From NCBI RefSeq assembly GCF_014257025.1, contig NZ_JACMSF010000012.1:62001-126000 (forward strand): a stretch of 64,000 bases of DNA, given 5' to 3'. Within the stretch, counting starts at the first letter, position 1. Every line of letters starts with the position of its first letter. The stretch is from Streptomyces cupreus. Lineage in GTDB: Bacteria > Actinomycetota > Actinomycetes > Streptomycetales > Streptomycetaceae. Under the pieces are notes generated by a model. It was given only the letters and a program-made list of their open reading frames with translations. It was not told the origin of the DNA and searched no databases. This document shows positions 26,823-35,577 of this stretch, piece by piece. The position numbers were made by a program, and so were the translations under genes.

Positions 26823-27509
26823 ATGCCGCTTCGGTCCGCCGGTACCGGCAAGGTGCCGCGGGATGCCGTGCACCATCCGCTGTTCGCCCGCTACTACGCC
26901 CGCATCAGCGTGAGCGCCGAGTCGAAGCTCGGCATGGGCGCCGTACGCGACCGACTGCTCTCCGGTCTTTCCGGGCGGGTGATCGAGATCGGCGCGGGCA
27001 ACGGCCTGAACTTCGCCCACTATCCGAGCACCGTCTCGGAGGTCGTGGCGATCGAACCGGAGCGGGTGCTGCGGAAGTTGGCCGTGGAGGCGGCCCTGCG
27101 CGCCGACGTGCCGGTCGACGTGGTGCCCGGTGCGGCGGAGGCCCTGCCGGTCAAGAGCGAGGCGTTCGACGCGGTGGTGGTCTCGCTGGTGCTGTGCAGC
27201 GTCCGTGATGTGCCGCGCTCGCTCGCGGAGATCCGGCGAGTGCTGCGGCCCGGCGGTGTCGTGCGGTTCTTCGAGCACGGCCGGGGCGGCGGACGCGTGA
27301 TGACCTTCACCCAGCAGGCCCTGGACCGGACGGTGTGGCCGCTGCTGAGCGGCGGCTGCCATGTCGGCCGGGAGCCGATCGCCTCGCTGCGCGACGCCGG
27401 GTTCGAACTCGGCCCCTACCGGCGGATGCTGATCCCGGAGAAGGGGCCGACGCTGCCGTCCTCGTACTGCGTGCTGGGCACGGCGTGGCGGCCCGTGGTC
27501 AAGGACTGA
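26823..27509 (+). CDS. Class I SAM-dependent methyltransferase
   Basis: 228 residues; ATG 26823 with GGAGG upstream. SAM-binding motif I is VIEIGAGNGLN (53-63), acidic motif II VVAIEPE, and later motif LRPGGVVRFFEHGRGGG. Resembles UbiE/Methyltransf_11 proteins. Substrate unknown; it lacks membrane segments. A neighbouring lipase does not define its role. Confidence 0.85.
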   Translation: MPLRSAGTGKVPRDAVHHPLFARYYARISVSAESKLGMGAVRDRLLSGLSGRVIEIGAGNGLNFAHYPSTVSEVVAIEPERVLRKLAVEAALRADVPVDVVPGAAEALPVKSEAFDAVVVSLVLCSVRDVPRSLAEIRRVLRPGGVVRFFEHGRGGGRVMTFTQQALDRTVWPLLSGGCHVGREPIASLRDAGFELGPYRRMLIPEKGPTLPSSYCVLGTAWRPVVKD

Positions 27510-27510
27510 A

Positions 27511-27885
27511 TCACTCGCACCACTGCCGCAGCTCGTCCGCGATGTCCTGCACCGTGGCCTCGCCGGTCTTGACCAGCCGGGCCAGTTCACGGACCTGTAC
27601 CGGCGAGGTGACGACCTTCAGGCCGCTGGCGACCAGATAGGCGTACGCCACGGCGGAGGCGAACAGGGCGTTGGAGCGCTCCAACGCCGGGACGTGGATG
27701 AGCAGTTGGAGCAGGGCGGCGGCGCGGGCGGGCGGGGTGTCGTAGACGGGGACGTCGAATATCTCGGCCTCGTGGCGGGCGACGGCGGCGATCAGCGCGC
27801 CCCAGTCGGTGACCTGCGGGTCGCCGGGGGTGTTCTGTTCGGCGAGCATCAGCAGCCAGGCGAGGTCGATCCTGAGATTGCTCAA
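27511..27885 (-). CDS. Fic/Doc-like toxin component with degenerate motif
   Basis: 124 residues, of the type annotated in Streptomyces as Fic-family toxin component. The helical core resembles Doc, but the motif H-x-F-x-x-GN-x-R is reduced to HVPALERSNALF: His and Asn remain while Phe, Gly and Arg do not line up. It follows its RHH antitoxin by 4 bp, so they form an operon. Kinase/AMPylation activity is therefore uncertain. Confidence 0.75.
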   Translation of the reverse strand: MSNLRIDLAWLLMLAEQNTPGDPQVTDWGALIAAVARHEAEIFDVPVYDTPPARAAALLQLLIHVPALERSNALFASAVAYAYLVASGLKVVTSPVQVRELARLVKTGEATVQDIADELRQWCE

Positions 27886-27889
27886 CGGA

Positions 27890-28117
27890 TCAACGACGGC
27901 CTTCGCGCTCGGCGCCGAACTCCTCGGCGAACACGGACTCGTACTGCTTCATGAAGTCGGCGGCGGCCTCCACGAAGGTGTGGCCGACCTCGCCGGTGTC
28001 CTGTCGGACCAGTTCCTCGATGTAGCGGTTGACGCTCATGCCGCGCGCGAGGGCACGTTCGCGGGCCGCGCGGGCGGTGCCCTCGTCCACGCGTACGTTC
28101 AGCTGAGTCTTCGCCAT
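27890..28117 (-). CDS. Ribbon-helix-helix antitoxin
   Basis: 75 residues. N-terminal RHH fold (TQLNVRVDEGTARAARERAL, then GMSVNRYIEELV), then an acidic C-terminal tail that would bind the toxin. It precedes the Fic-like toxin gene. A perfect inverted repeat 9 bp upstream of the ATG is its likely autoregulatory operator. Confidence 0.85.
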   Translation of the reverse strand: MAKTQLNVRVDEGTARAARERALARGMSVNRYIEELVRQDTGEVGHTFVEAAADFMKQYESVFAEEFGAEREGRR

Positions 28118-28125
28118 GCATCGAA

Positions 28126-28145
28126 GCTAGCGCCAAGACGCTAGC
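28126..28145. promoter_or_regulatory. Toxin-antitoxin operator candidate
   Basis: GCTAGCG-ccaaga-CGCTAGC, perfect 7-bp arms with 6-bp spacer, immediately upstream of the RHH antitoxin start (28117). Fits an RHH dimer-of-dimers site. Confidence 0.65.
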
Positions 28146-28248
28146 AGGGCAAGGGGGTCATTCCTGGGGTGGAGACCGGCTCGGACCCAAGAAGGATGTC
28201 CGGTGTGCGCCTGGTCACACTACGCTCGGGCCTGGCAAGGAAGTCGCG

Positions 28249-29061
28249 ATGTCCAGGACCGAGGAGGCAGCCTTGTCCACTCCTGCTTCGGCGCACGACT
28301 CGGCCGACGGGATCGCGGCCCGGGCCCGCGGTCTGACCAAGGCGTACGGCTCGGGCGAGACGACGGTGCTGGCCCTGGACGCGGTGGACGTGGAGATCGC
28401 GCGCGGCCGCTTCACCGCGGTGATGGGTCCCTCCGGTTCCGGGAAGTCCACGCTGATGCACTGTCTCGCCGGGCTGGACAATGTCTCGGCCGGGCAGGTG
28501 TGGCTCGGCGACACCGAGATCACGGGCCTGAGGGAACGCGAGCTGACGCGGCTGCGCCGGGACCGGATCGGATTCATGTTCCAGTCGTTCAACCTCATCC
28601 CGACGCTGAACGCCGCCGAGAACATCACCCTGCCCATGGACATCGCCGGCCAGAAGCCCGACGAGAAGTGGCTGGACCAGGTCATCGACACACTCGGTCT
28701 GCGGGACCGCCTCAGGCACCGGCCCGCCCAGCTCTCCGGCGGCCAGCAGCAGCGTGTCGCCTGCGCCCGCGCCCTCGCCTCCCGCCCCGAGCTGATCTTC
28801 GCCGACGAGCCCACCGGCAACCTCGACTCACGGGCCGGTCTGGAGGTGCTCGGCTTTCTGCGCGACGCCGTGGACCAGCTCGGGCAGACCGTCGTCATGG
28901 TCACCCACGACCCCGGCGCCGCCGCCCACTCCGACCTGGTGCTCTTCCTCGGGGACGGACGGATCGTCGACGAGATGGCCCGCCCTACGGCCGAGGCGGT
29001 GCTGGAGCGGATGAAACGGTTCGACGTGATCCGGGGCGCCGCCGACTCCGAGGAGGACTGA
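28249..29061 (+). CDS. ABC transporter ATP-binding protein (LolD/MacB type)
   Basis: 270 residues from ATG 28249 (AAGGA upstream); a TTG at 28273 has a stronger GAGGAGG site and would give 262 residues. Walker A GPSGSGKST (about 60-68), Q-loop FMFQSFNLIPT, signature LSGGQQQR, Walker B LIFADEPTG, H-loop VTHDPG. Works with the FtsX-like permease 4 bp downstream, as in exporters of lipids, peptides or drugs of the MacB/LolCDE class. Confidence 0.92.
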   Translation: MSRTEEAALSTPASAHDSADGIAARARGLTKAYGSGETTVLALDAVDVEIARGRFTAVMGPSGSGKSTLMHCLAGLDNVSAGQVWLGDTEITGLRERELTRLRRDRIGFMFQSFNLIPTLNAAENITLPMDIAGQKPDEKWLDQVIDTLGLRDRLRHRPAQLSGGQQQRVACARALASRPELIFADEPTGNLDSRAGLEVLGFLRDAVDQLGQTVVMVTHDPGAAAHSDLVLFLGDGRIVDEMARPTAEAVLERMKRFDVIRGAADSEED

Positions 29062-29065
29062 CCCG

Positions 29066-31633
29066 GTGCTCAAGGCGACCCTGCGCAGCTTCCTCGCCCA
29101 CAAGGGGCGGCTGCTGCTCTCCGCCCTCGCGGTGATCCTGTCCGTCGCGTTCGTCGCGGGCAGCCTGATCTTCTCGGACACGGTCAGCCGTACCTTCGAC
29201 CGGCTCTTCGCCTCGACCGCGGCCGATGTCACGGTCAGCCCGAAGGAGAACCTCGACGAGTCGCTGCCCTCCGGATTCACGCCCACCCTGCCGGCCTCGC
29301 TGGTGGACCGGGCGGCCCGGGTCGAGGGCGCCGAGGCCGCACGCCTTGACGTGGACGTGGAGGGCATCACCGTCGCCGACGAGGACAACGAGTCCGTCGG
29401 CCCGACCACCGGCGCCCCCACCATCGGCACCAACTGGAACCCCACCGACCGCAGTCCGGTCGAGCTGACGTCCGGTCACGCCCCCGAGGGTGCGGACCAG
29501 GTGCTGATCGACGCGGACACCGCCGACAGCAAGGACGTCGGCATCGGCGACACGCTCACCGTCATCGCCGCACCGGGCTCGTTCAAGGTCGAGGTCGTCG
29601 GCATCGCCACCTTCACCACCACCAACCCCGGCGCCGCACTGATCTTCTTCGACACCCCGACCGCGCAGACCAGGTTGCTCGGCGACGCGGACGCCGCCAC
29701 CAGCATCTCCGTCGACGCCGCGGAGGGCGTCAGCGACCCACAGCTCAAACAGCGCGTGGCCGCCGCGCTCGGCGCGAACACCTACGACTTCCGCACGGCC
29801 GACGAACAGGCCGAGTCGGACGTGGAGCAACTGGGCGGATTCCTCGACATCATCAAGTACGTGATGCTCGGCTTCGCCGGGGTCGCCGTGCTGGTCGGGG
29901 TGTTCCTGATCGTCAACACCTTCTCGATGCTGATCGCCCAGCGCACTCGCGAACTGGGCCTGCTGCGCGCGCTCGGCGCGGACCGGCGCCAGGTGCGGCG
30001 CTCGGTCCTCACCGAGGCGTTCCTGCTGGGTCTGGTCGGCGCCTCGCTGGGGCTGGCCACCGGGATCGGTCTCGCCATCGGGCTGATAGAGCTGATGGGC
30101 CTGCTCGGCATGAACATCCGCTCGGCGGACATGGTGATCGGCTGGGCGACCCCGGTCTCGGCGTACGTCGTCGGCCTCGGCGTCACCTTCGTCGCCGCCT
30201 ACCTCCCGGCCCGGCGCGCCGCTGCCGTCTCCCCGATGGCGGCACTGGCGGACGCCGAGATCGCCGGGGTGGGCCGGCCGCTGCGGATGCGCGCGGTGGT
30301 GGGCACCGTTGTCGGGGCACTCGGCGCGGCGGCGCTCGTGGGATGCGCCACCGCCTCCAAGACCTCCTCGTCCGCCTCCCTGCTCGGCCTCGGCGTGCTG
30401 CTCACCCTGATCGCGACCGTCATCGCGGGGCCCCTGCTGGTGCGGCCCGTGATCCGGGTCCTGGGCGGGGCCTTCCCGGCGCTGTTCGGCTCGATCGGCC
30501 GGATGAGCCAGCGCAACGCCCTGCGCAATCCACGCCGTACGGGCGCCACCGCGGCCGCGCTGATGGTGGGGCTCGCGCTGGTCGGCGGGATGTCGGTGGC
30601 GAGCGCCTCGATGACCAAGTCGTTCGACGAGCAGATCGACAAGACGCTGGGCGCCGACTTCGTCGTGCAGAACACCAACTTCGTGCCCTTCCCGCGGGAG
30701 ATCACCGAGAAGGTCCGCGACACGGAGGGCGTCGGCCTGGTGGTCCGCTCCCAGCTCACGACGATCGCGGCACGGTTCCCCGACGGCGACCGCGTCGAGA
30801 CGACCGCGGCGGGCTACGATCCGCAGCTCGACGAGGTCGCCAACATCACCTACGCGCAAGGCGATACGGCCACCGCGCTGGCCGACGGCCACATGGCCAT
30901 GGACCGGGAGTTCGCGCAGGACCACGGGGTGCGCGTCGGCAGCACCGTCCCCGTCGAGTTCCAGGGCGGGCGCACGGCCGAGCTGACGGTGGCGGCGCTG
31001 ACCGACCAGGACTCCGCCGACGGGTTCGGCACCCAGGGCGGCATGTACTTCGGCCTGGGCACGCTGGAGCGGTACGCGCCGGGCGGCCAGGAGTCCGCGG
31101 TGTACGTCAACGCGGCCTCCGGCACCAGCGCCGACGACCTGCGCGCGAACCTGGAGGAGACGCTCGACCCGTATCCCCAGGTACAGGTCAGGGACCTCGC
31201 CGACTACAAGGAGCTGGTGCGCGACCAGATCGCCGTCCTGCTGTACCTGGTGTACGCGCTGCTCGGGCTGGCGATCGTCATCGCGGTGCTCGGTGTGGTC
31301 AACACCCTCGCCCTGTCGGTCGTGGAGCGGACCCGGGAGATCGGGCTGCTGCGGGCGATCGGCCTGTCCCGGGTCCAACTGCGCCGGATGATCCGGCTGG
31401 AGTCGGTCGTGATCGCGGTGTTCGGGGCGGTGCTCGGGCTCGGGCTCGGCCTGGTGTGGGGCGTGTGCACCCAGCAGGTGCTGGCCCTCCAGGGCATGAC
31501 CGCGCTGGCGATTCCCTGGGGCACGATCGTCGCGGTGGTGATCGGCTCGGCGGTGGTGGGCATCGTGGCGGCCCTGCTGCCCGCGCTGCGCGCCTCGCGG
31601 ATGAACGTGCTGGCGGCCATCGCGCACGAGTGA
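29066..31633 (+). CDS. FtsX/MacB-type ABC transporter permease
   Basis: 855 residues, GTG start 4 bp after the ATPase gene. Two tandem FtsX-type units: an N-terminal membrane segment, an extracytoplasmic MacB-like domain, three membrane segments (about 260-395), further membrane segments (about 410-470), then a second extracytoplasmic domain and C-terminal membrane segments (about 720-855). The motif RTRELGLLRALG after the first set and RTREIGLLRAIG after the second mark the coupling helices. Such permeases transmit force mechanically or export hydrophobic substrates. Substrate unknown. Confidence 0.92.
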   Translation: MLKATLRSFLAHKGRLLLSALAVILSVAFVAGSLIFSDTVSRTFDRLFASTAADVTVSPKENLDESLPSGFTPTLPASLVDRAARVEGAEAARLDVDVEGITVADEDNESVGPTTGAPTIGTNWNPTDRSPVELTSGHAPEGADQVLIDADTADSKDVGIGDTLTVIAAPGSFKVEVVGIATFTTTNPGAALIFFDTPTAQTRLLGDADAATSISVDAAEGVSDPQLKQRVAAALGANTYDFRTADEQAESDVEQLGGFLDIIKYVMLGFAGVAVLVGVFLIVNTFSMLIAQRTRELGLLRALGADRRQVRRSVLTEAFLLGLVGASLGLATGIGLAIGLIELMGLLGMNIRSADMVIGWATPVSAYVVGLGVTFVAAYLPARRAAAVSPMAALADAEIAGVGRPLRMRAVVGTVVGALGAAALVGCATASKTSSSASLLGLGVLLTLIATVIAGPLLVRPVIRVLGGAFPALFGSIGRMSQRNALRNPRRTGATAAALMVGLALVGGMSVASASMTKSFDEQIDKTLGADFVVQNTNFVPFPREITEKVRDTEGVGLVVRSQLTTIAARFPDGDRVETTAAGYDPQLDEVANITYAQGDTATALADGHMAMDREFAQDHGVRVGSTVPVEFQGGRTAELTVAALTDQDSADGFGTQGGMYFGLGTLERYAPGGQESAVYVNAASGTSADDLRANLEETLDPYPQVQVRDLADYKELVRDQIAVLLYLVYALLGLAIVIAVLGVVNTLALSVVERTREIGLLRAIGLSRVQLRRMIRLESVVIAVFGAVLGLGLGLVWGVCTQQVLALQGMTALAIPWGTIVAVVIGSAVVGIVAALLPALRASRMNVLAAIAHE

Positions 31634-31690
31634 GCATCCGGATACCGGAATTCCGGGCTCTCGGCGGGCCACCCGTGGTGTGATCGTCAC

Positions 31691-32116
31691 ATGACTGAAC
31701 TGCGGATACGGCCCGCCGGGCCCGGGGATCTGGACACCGTGCTGGCGTTTTGGAAAGTGGCCGCCGAGGGCACGAGCATCAGCGACGACCGGGACGGGGT
31801 GGAGCGGCTCGTCGGCCGGGACCCCGAGGCACTGATCCTGGCCGAGCGCGGCGGCGAGCTGGTCGGCACGGTGATCGCGGGCTTCGACGGCTGGCGCTGC
31901 CATCTGTACCGGCTCGCGGTGCACCCGGGCCACCGTCGCCAGGGCATCGGCACGGCGCTGCTCGCCGCCGCCGAGGAGCGCTTCGTACGGCTCGGCGGAC
32001 GGCGCGGGGACGCCATGGTGCTCCAGCGCAACGAACGGGCGCACCACGCCTGGCGGGCGGCGGGATACGCCCCCCAGGACCAGTGGCTGCGCTGGGTCAA
32101 GCCGCTCGCCGACTGA
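31691..32116 (+). CDS. GNAT family N-acetyltransferase
   Basis: 141 residues, compact GNAT. Acetyl-CoA pyrophosphate loop is VHPGHRRQGIGTAL, preceded by the beta strand YRLAV. Resembles small RimI/YpeA-like acetyltransferases. Substrate unknown. A palindrome CCGGAATTCCGG lies just upstream (31645-31656). Confidence 0.85.
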   Translation: MTELRIRPAGPGDLDTVLAFWKVAAEGTSISDDRDGVERLVGRDPEALILAERGGELVGTVIAGFDGWRCHLYRLAVHPGHRRQGIGTALLAAAEERFVRLGGRRGDAMVLQRNERAHHAWRAAGYAPQDQWLRWVKPLAD

Positions 32117-32264
32117 CCCTCTTTGCTCGTCCTTTACCCTTGGAGGACCGACTCCCGATCCTCCGACGAAAGGTGTGTGAGCGTCCGCCCATGGGCGAGC
32201 CTCCCAGTACGCGACATCGCGCGCTCCTTCCCACCCTGTCCGATCATGGGACGGAGGTGACCCG

Positions 32265-33611
32265 ATGACCGAAGTGCTCCTGCTGCTGGTGGCGATCCTG
32301 CTCTCGGTGGTCTGTGGTGCCTTCGTCGCCGCCGAGTTCTCGCTCACCACCGTCGAGCGCGGCGAGCTCGAAGCGGCCGTGGAACGCGGCGAGCGGGGCG
32401 CCTCCGGGGCCTTGAAGGCTGTACGGAATCTGACCTTCCAACTCTCCGGCGCACAGCTCGGCATCACCGTCACCAACCTGGTGGTCGGCATGCTCGCGGA
32501 GCCGTCCATCGCCCGGCTGCTCGCGGGGCCGCTGGAGTCGCTCGGCGTCTCCTCCTCCACGGCGAGTTCGATCGCCCTGGTGATCGGCACCGCGCTGTCC
32601 ACGGTCGTCCTGATGGTCGTCGGCGAACTGGTGCCGAAGAACTGGGCGATCTCCTCGCCGCTGGCGATGGCCAAGCGCGTGGGCAACGCGCAGCGCTGGT
32701 TCAGCGCCGCCTTCCGCCCGTTCATCACCCACCTGAACAACACCGCCAACCGGATCGTCCGCCGCTTCGGCGTGGAGCCCGCCGAGGAACTGGCTTCCGC
32801 GCGCGGGCCGCAGGAGCTGGCGGCGCTCGCCCGGCACTCCGCCAAGGAGGGCATCCTGGAGGCGGACACCGCCGAGCTCTTCGTGCGGACCCTCAACCTC
32901 GCGGACCTGACCGCGGAGAACGTGATGACACCGCGCGTGCAGGTCATCGCCCTGGAGGCGTCGGCGACCTGCGAGGACGTGGCGAACGCCACGCGCGCGA
33001 CCGGCCTGTCCCGGTTCCCCGTCTACCGGGGCAGCCTCGACGCCGTCGTCGGCACCGCGCACATCAAGGACGTCCTCGCCATACCCGCCGCAAGGCGGCC
33101 CCGGGTCCGGGTCGCCGAGCTGATGCGCGAGCCGCTGCTCGTGCCGGAGACCCTCACCGTCGACCGGCTGCTGGACCGGCTCTCCGGCAAGCGCACCATG
33201 GCCGTCGTGATCGACGAGTACGGCGGTACGGCGGGCGTGGCCACGCTGGAGGACATCGTCGAGGAGGTCGTCGGCGAGGTGCGCGACGAGCACGACCCGC
33301 ACGAGACGGCCGACCTCTCCCCCGCCGGCAGCGACGACAGCGGCCGGGCCCTGTTCTCGGCCGACGGCTCGGCTCGCCTCGACCAGCTCGCGCGCGTGGG
33401 CCTCAGGGCGCCCGAGGGGCCGTACGAGACGCTCGCCGGGCTCGTGGCGACCGAGCTCGGCCGGATCCCCGAGGTCGGTGACTCCGTGCAGGTCGCCCGA
33501 TGGCGGCTGGACGTCACGGACGCCTCCGGGCACCGCGCCGCGCGCGTGCTCCTGCACGCGCCCCTCGATGACGCCACTGACGGCATGGACGACAAGGGGG
33601 AGACGCTGTGA
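32265..33611 (+). CDS. Hemolysin/CNNM-type membrane protein with CBS and CorC domains (1)
   Basis: 448 residues; ATG with GGAGGT upstream. Order: DUF21/CNNM membrane domain (about 1-190, hydrophobic segments near 3-25, 62-85 and 95-125), two CBS domains (about 205-330, VMTPRVQVIALE onward), CorC_HlyC domain (about 350-440). Family members are linked to Mg/Co ion efflux or homeostasis. Its stop overlaps the start of a shorter paralogue (GTGA), so the two may form a heteromer. The 148-bp leader upstream has no recognised riboswitch. Confidence 0.9.
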   Translation: MTEVLLLLVAILLSVVCGAFVAAEFSLTTVERGELEAAVERGERGASGALKAVRNLTFQLSGAQLGITVTNLVVGMLAEPSIARLLAGPLESLGVSSSTASSIALVIGTALSTVVLMVVGELVPKNWAISSPLAMAKRVGNAQRWFSAAFRPFITHLNNTANRIVRRFGVEPAEELASARGPQELAALARHSAKEGILEADTAELFVRTLNLADLTAENVMTPRVQVIALEASATCEDVANATRATGLSRFPVYRGSLDAVVGTAHIKDVLAIPAARRPRVRVAELMREPLLVPETLTVDRLLDRLSGKRTMAVVIDEYGGTAGVATLEDIVEEVVGEVRDEHDPHETADLSPAGSDDSGRALFSADGSARLDQLARVGLRAPEGPYETLAGLVATELGRIPEVGDSVQVARWRLDVTDASGHRAARVLLHAPLDDATDGMDDKGETL

Positions 33612-34621
33612 CCGCGATCCAGTTGCTGATCGGTCTGGCGACCCTCGTCGTCAACGCCTTCTTCGTCGGCGCCGAGTTCGCGCTGATCTCCGTGCGTCGC
33701 AGCCAGATCGAGCCGCACGCCGATCAGGGCGACCGGCGCGCGAAGAGCGTGCTGTGGGGCCTGGAGCATGTGTCCGCGCTGATGGCCGCGGCCCAGCTCG
33801 GCATCACCCTGTGCACCCTGGTCCTGGGTGTGGTCGCCGAGCCGGCCATCGAGCACCTGCTGGAGCCGGTGTTCCACGCGCTGGGTGTGCCGGAGGGCGC
33901 GGGACACGCGGTGTCGTTCGTGATCGCGCTGACCCTGGCGACGTATCTGCACATGCTGCTCGGCGAGATGGTGCCGAAGAACATCGCACTGGCCGAGCCG
34001 GCGCGCAGCGCGCTGCTGCTCGGGCCGCCGCTGGTGACTCTGTCCCGAGGCCTGCGCCCGGTGATCTTCACCATCAACGCCTTCGCGAACGCCCTGCTCA
34101 AGCTGTTGCGCGTGGAGACCAAGGACGAGGTCACCGCGACTTTCTCGGACGCCGAGCTGGCGCGGCTGGTGCGGGTTTCGGGCGAGGCGGGCCTGATCGA
34201 CGAGCGCGCCCGGGAACGGCTGCACGACGCCCTGGAACTGGGCCGCCGGCCCGTGCGGGACGTCGTGCTCCCGCTGGAACGCGTCGTCCACGCGCGCGTG
34301 GGCGTCACGCCGGAGGAGTTGGAGGGCCTGTCGGCCGAGTCCGGGTTCTCCCGCTTCCCGGTGGTGGACGAGGCCCGCCGGATCGTCGGCTACCTCCATG
34401 TGAAGGACGCGCTGGACGCCTCGCCGCGGGATCTGCCGTTCCGGGTGCCGGACATGCGGCCCATCGCGCGCGTACGGGAGAGCACACCGCTGGACGACGT
34501 GCTCACCGCGATGCGGGGCAGCCGTACGCACCTCGCGGCGGTGCTCGGGGACGACGGACGGCTGTCGGGCCTGGTGACCATGGAGGACGTGCTGCGGGAG
34601 CTGTTCGGGCAGCGGGCGTGA
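33608..34621 (+). CDS. Hemolysin/CNNM-type membrane protein with CBS domains (2)
   Basis: 337 residues; GTG start overlapping the upstream stop. DUF21/CNNM domain (about 1-180), then CBS pair (about 195-330, including GYLHVKDALDA and LVTMEDVLRELF). Lacks the CorC_HlyC domain of the paralogue next to it. Probable partner in ion transport or homeostasis. Confidence 0.9.
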   Translation: MTAIQLLIGLATLVVNAFFVGAEFALISVRRSQIEPHADQGDRRAKSVLWGLEHVSALMAAAQLGITLCTLVLGVVAEPAIEHLLEPVFHALGVPEGAGHAVSFVIALTLATYLHMLLGEMVPKNIALAEPARSALLLGPPLVTLSRGLRPVIFTINAFANALLKLLRVETKDEVTATFSDAELARLVRVSGEAGLIDERARERLHDALELGRRPVRDVVLPLERVVHARVGVTPEELEGLSAESGFSRFPVVDEARRIVGYLHVKDALDASPRDLPFRVPDMRPIARVRESTPLDDVLTAMRGSRTHLAAVLGDDGRLSGLVTMEDVLRELFGQRA

Positions 34622-34635
34622 GAAGGGGGCTCCTT

Positions 34636-34681
34636 GGTACTTTCCGGGACCCTTGGACGGTACTTCCCGGGACCCTTGGAC
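34636..34681. repeat. Two tandem 23-bp copies upstream of the SGNH gene
   Basis: 34636-34658 and 34659-34681 are direct copies beginning GGTACTT and ending GACCCTTGGAC, differing by one base. A run of CGAC tetranucleotides follows (to about 34693). It lies between the CNNM gene and the SGNH hydrolase, in the likely promoter/leader. Confidence 0.75.
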
Positions 34682-34726
34682 CGACCGACCGACGGGTATG
34701 CGCCTCGGGATACCATGTGCCCCGCC

Positions 34727-35503
34727 ATGCAGACGAACCCCGCACACACCAGCCTGGTCGCCGTCGGCGACTCCTTCACCGAAGGCATGTCGGACCTGCT
34801 CCCGGACGGTTCCTACCGGGGCTGGGCCGACCTCCTCGCCGCGCGGATGGCGGCCCGGTCGCCCGGCTTCCGGTACGCCAACCTCGCGGTGCGGGGCAAG
34901 CTGATCGGGCAGATCGTCGAGGAGCAGATCGAGGTCGCGGCGGCCATGGAGGCCGACGTGGTGACGCTGGTCGGCGGTCTGAACGACACTCTGCGGCCGA
35001 AGTGCGACATGGGCCGGGTGCGCGGGCTGCTGGAGGGGGCCGTGGAACGCCTCGCGCCGTCCTGCAAGCAGCTGGTGCTGATGCGCAGCCCGGGCCGCCA
35101 GGGCCCGGTGCTCGAGCGGTTCCGGCCGCGCATGGAGGAGCTGTTCGTCTGCGTCGACGAGCTGGCCGCGCGGCACGGCGCCCTCGTCGTCGACCTCTAC
35201 GGCGCCCCGTCGCTCGGCGACCCGCGCCTGTGGGACGTGGACCGGCTGCATCTGACCGCCGAGGGTCACCGCCGGGTCGCGGAGGCCGTGTGGCAGACCC
35301 TCGGCTACGAGCCGGAGGACCCGGAGTGGCGCACTCCGCCGCCTGCCTCGCTGCCGCCGGGCTGGTTCAGCCGACGGGTCGCGGACGCCCGGTTCGCCCG
35401 GCAGCACCTGCTGCCGTGGATCGGCCGCCGCCTCACCGGCCGCTCCTCGGGCGACGGCCTGCCGCCGAAGCGGCCGGACCTCTTGCCGTACGAGCTTCAG
35501 TGA
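34727..35503 (+). CDS. SGNH/GDSL-type hydrolase
   Basis: 258 residues. I start at ATG 34727, just before the conserved block; the frame extends to 34634, but that part runs through the tandem repeat. Nucleophile motif VAVGDSFTEGMSD, Gly block near NLAVRGK, Asn block VGGLNDTL, and the Asp-x-x-His pair in DRLHLTAEGH. No signal peptide, so it is probably cytoplasmic. Esterase or lipase of unknown substrate. Confidence 0.85.
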   Translation: MQTNPAHTSLVAVGDSFTEGMSDLLPDGSYRGWADLLAARMAARSPGFRYANLAVRGKLIGQIVEEQIEVAAAMEADVVTLVGGLNDTLRPKCDMGRVRGLLEGAVERLAPSCKQLVLMRSPGRQGPVLERFRPRMEELFVCVDELAARHGALVVDLYGAPSLGDPRLWDVDRLHLTAEGHRRVAEAVWQTLGYEPEDPEWRTPPPASLPPGWFSRRVADARFARQHLLPWIGRRLTGRSSGDGLPPKRPDLLPYELQ

Positions 35504-35562
35504 CCTGGGTCTCGTAGGTTCCACCGAACAGGCCCGTGGCGCTGGCCTGCACGAACCGCCAG

Positions 35563-35577
35563 TAGAATCTGGACACG
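35563..35577 (+). promoter_or_regulatory. -10 element and leaderless start of purB
   Basis: TAGAAT at 35563-35568 fits a -10 box, and the first base of the purB GTG (35577) lies about 8 bp after it. No ribosome-binding site precedes the start, so the mRNA is probably leaderless. Confidence 0.55.

Noticed and set aside
32117..32264. Possible metal riboswitch (M-box or yybP-ykoY) before the CNNM genes
   Set aside because: I could not find the conserved aptamer segments of either class; it is an ordinary leader with a GGAGGT site.
28985..32992. Very long minus-strand open frame (about 1335 codons) opposite the ABC permease
   Set aside because: It is antisense to well-supported genes, has Arg/Gly/Asp-rich low-complexity composition and no domain. 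Long antisense frames are expected at this GC content.
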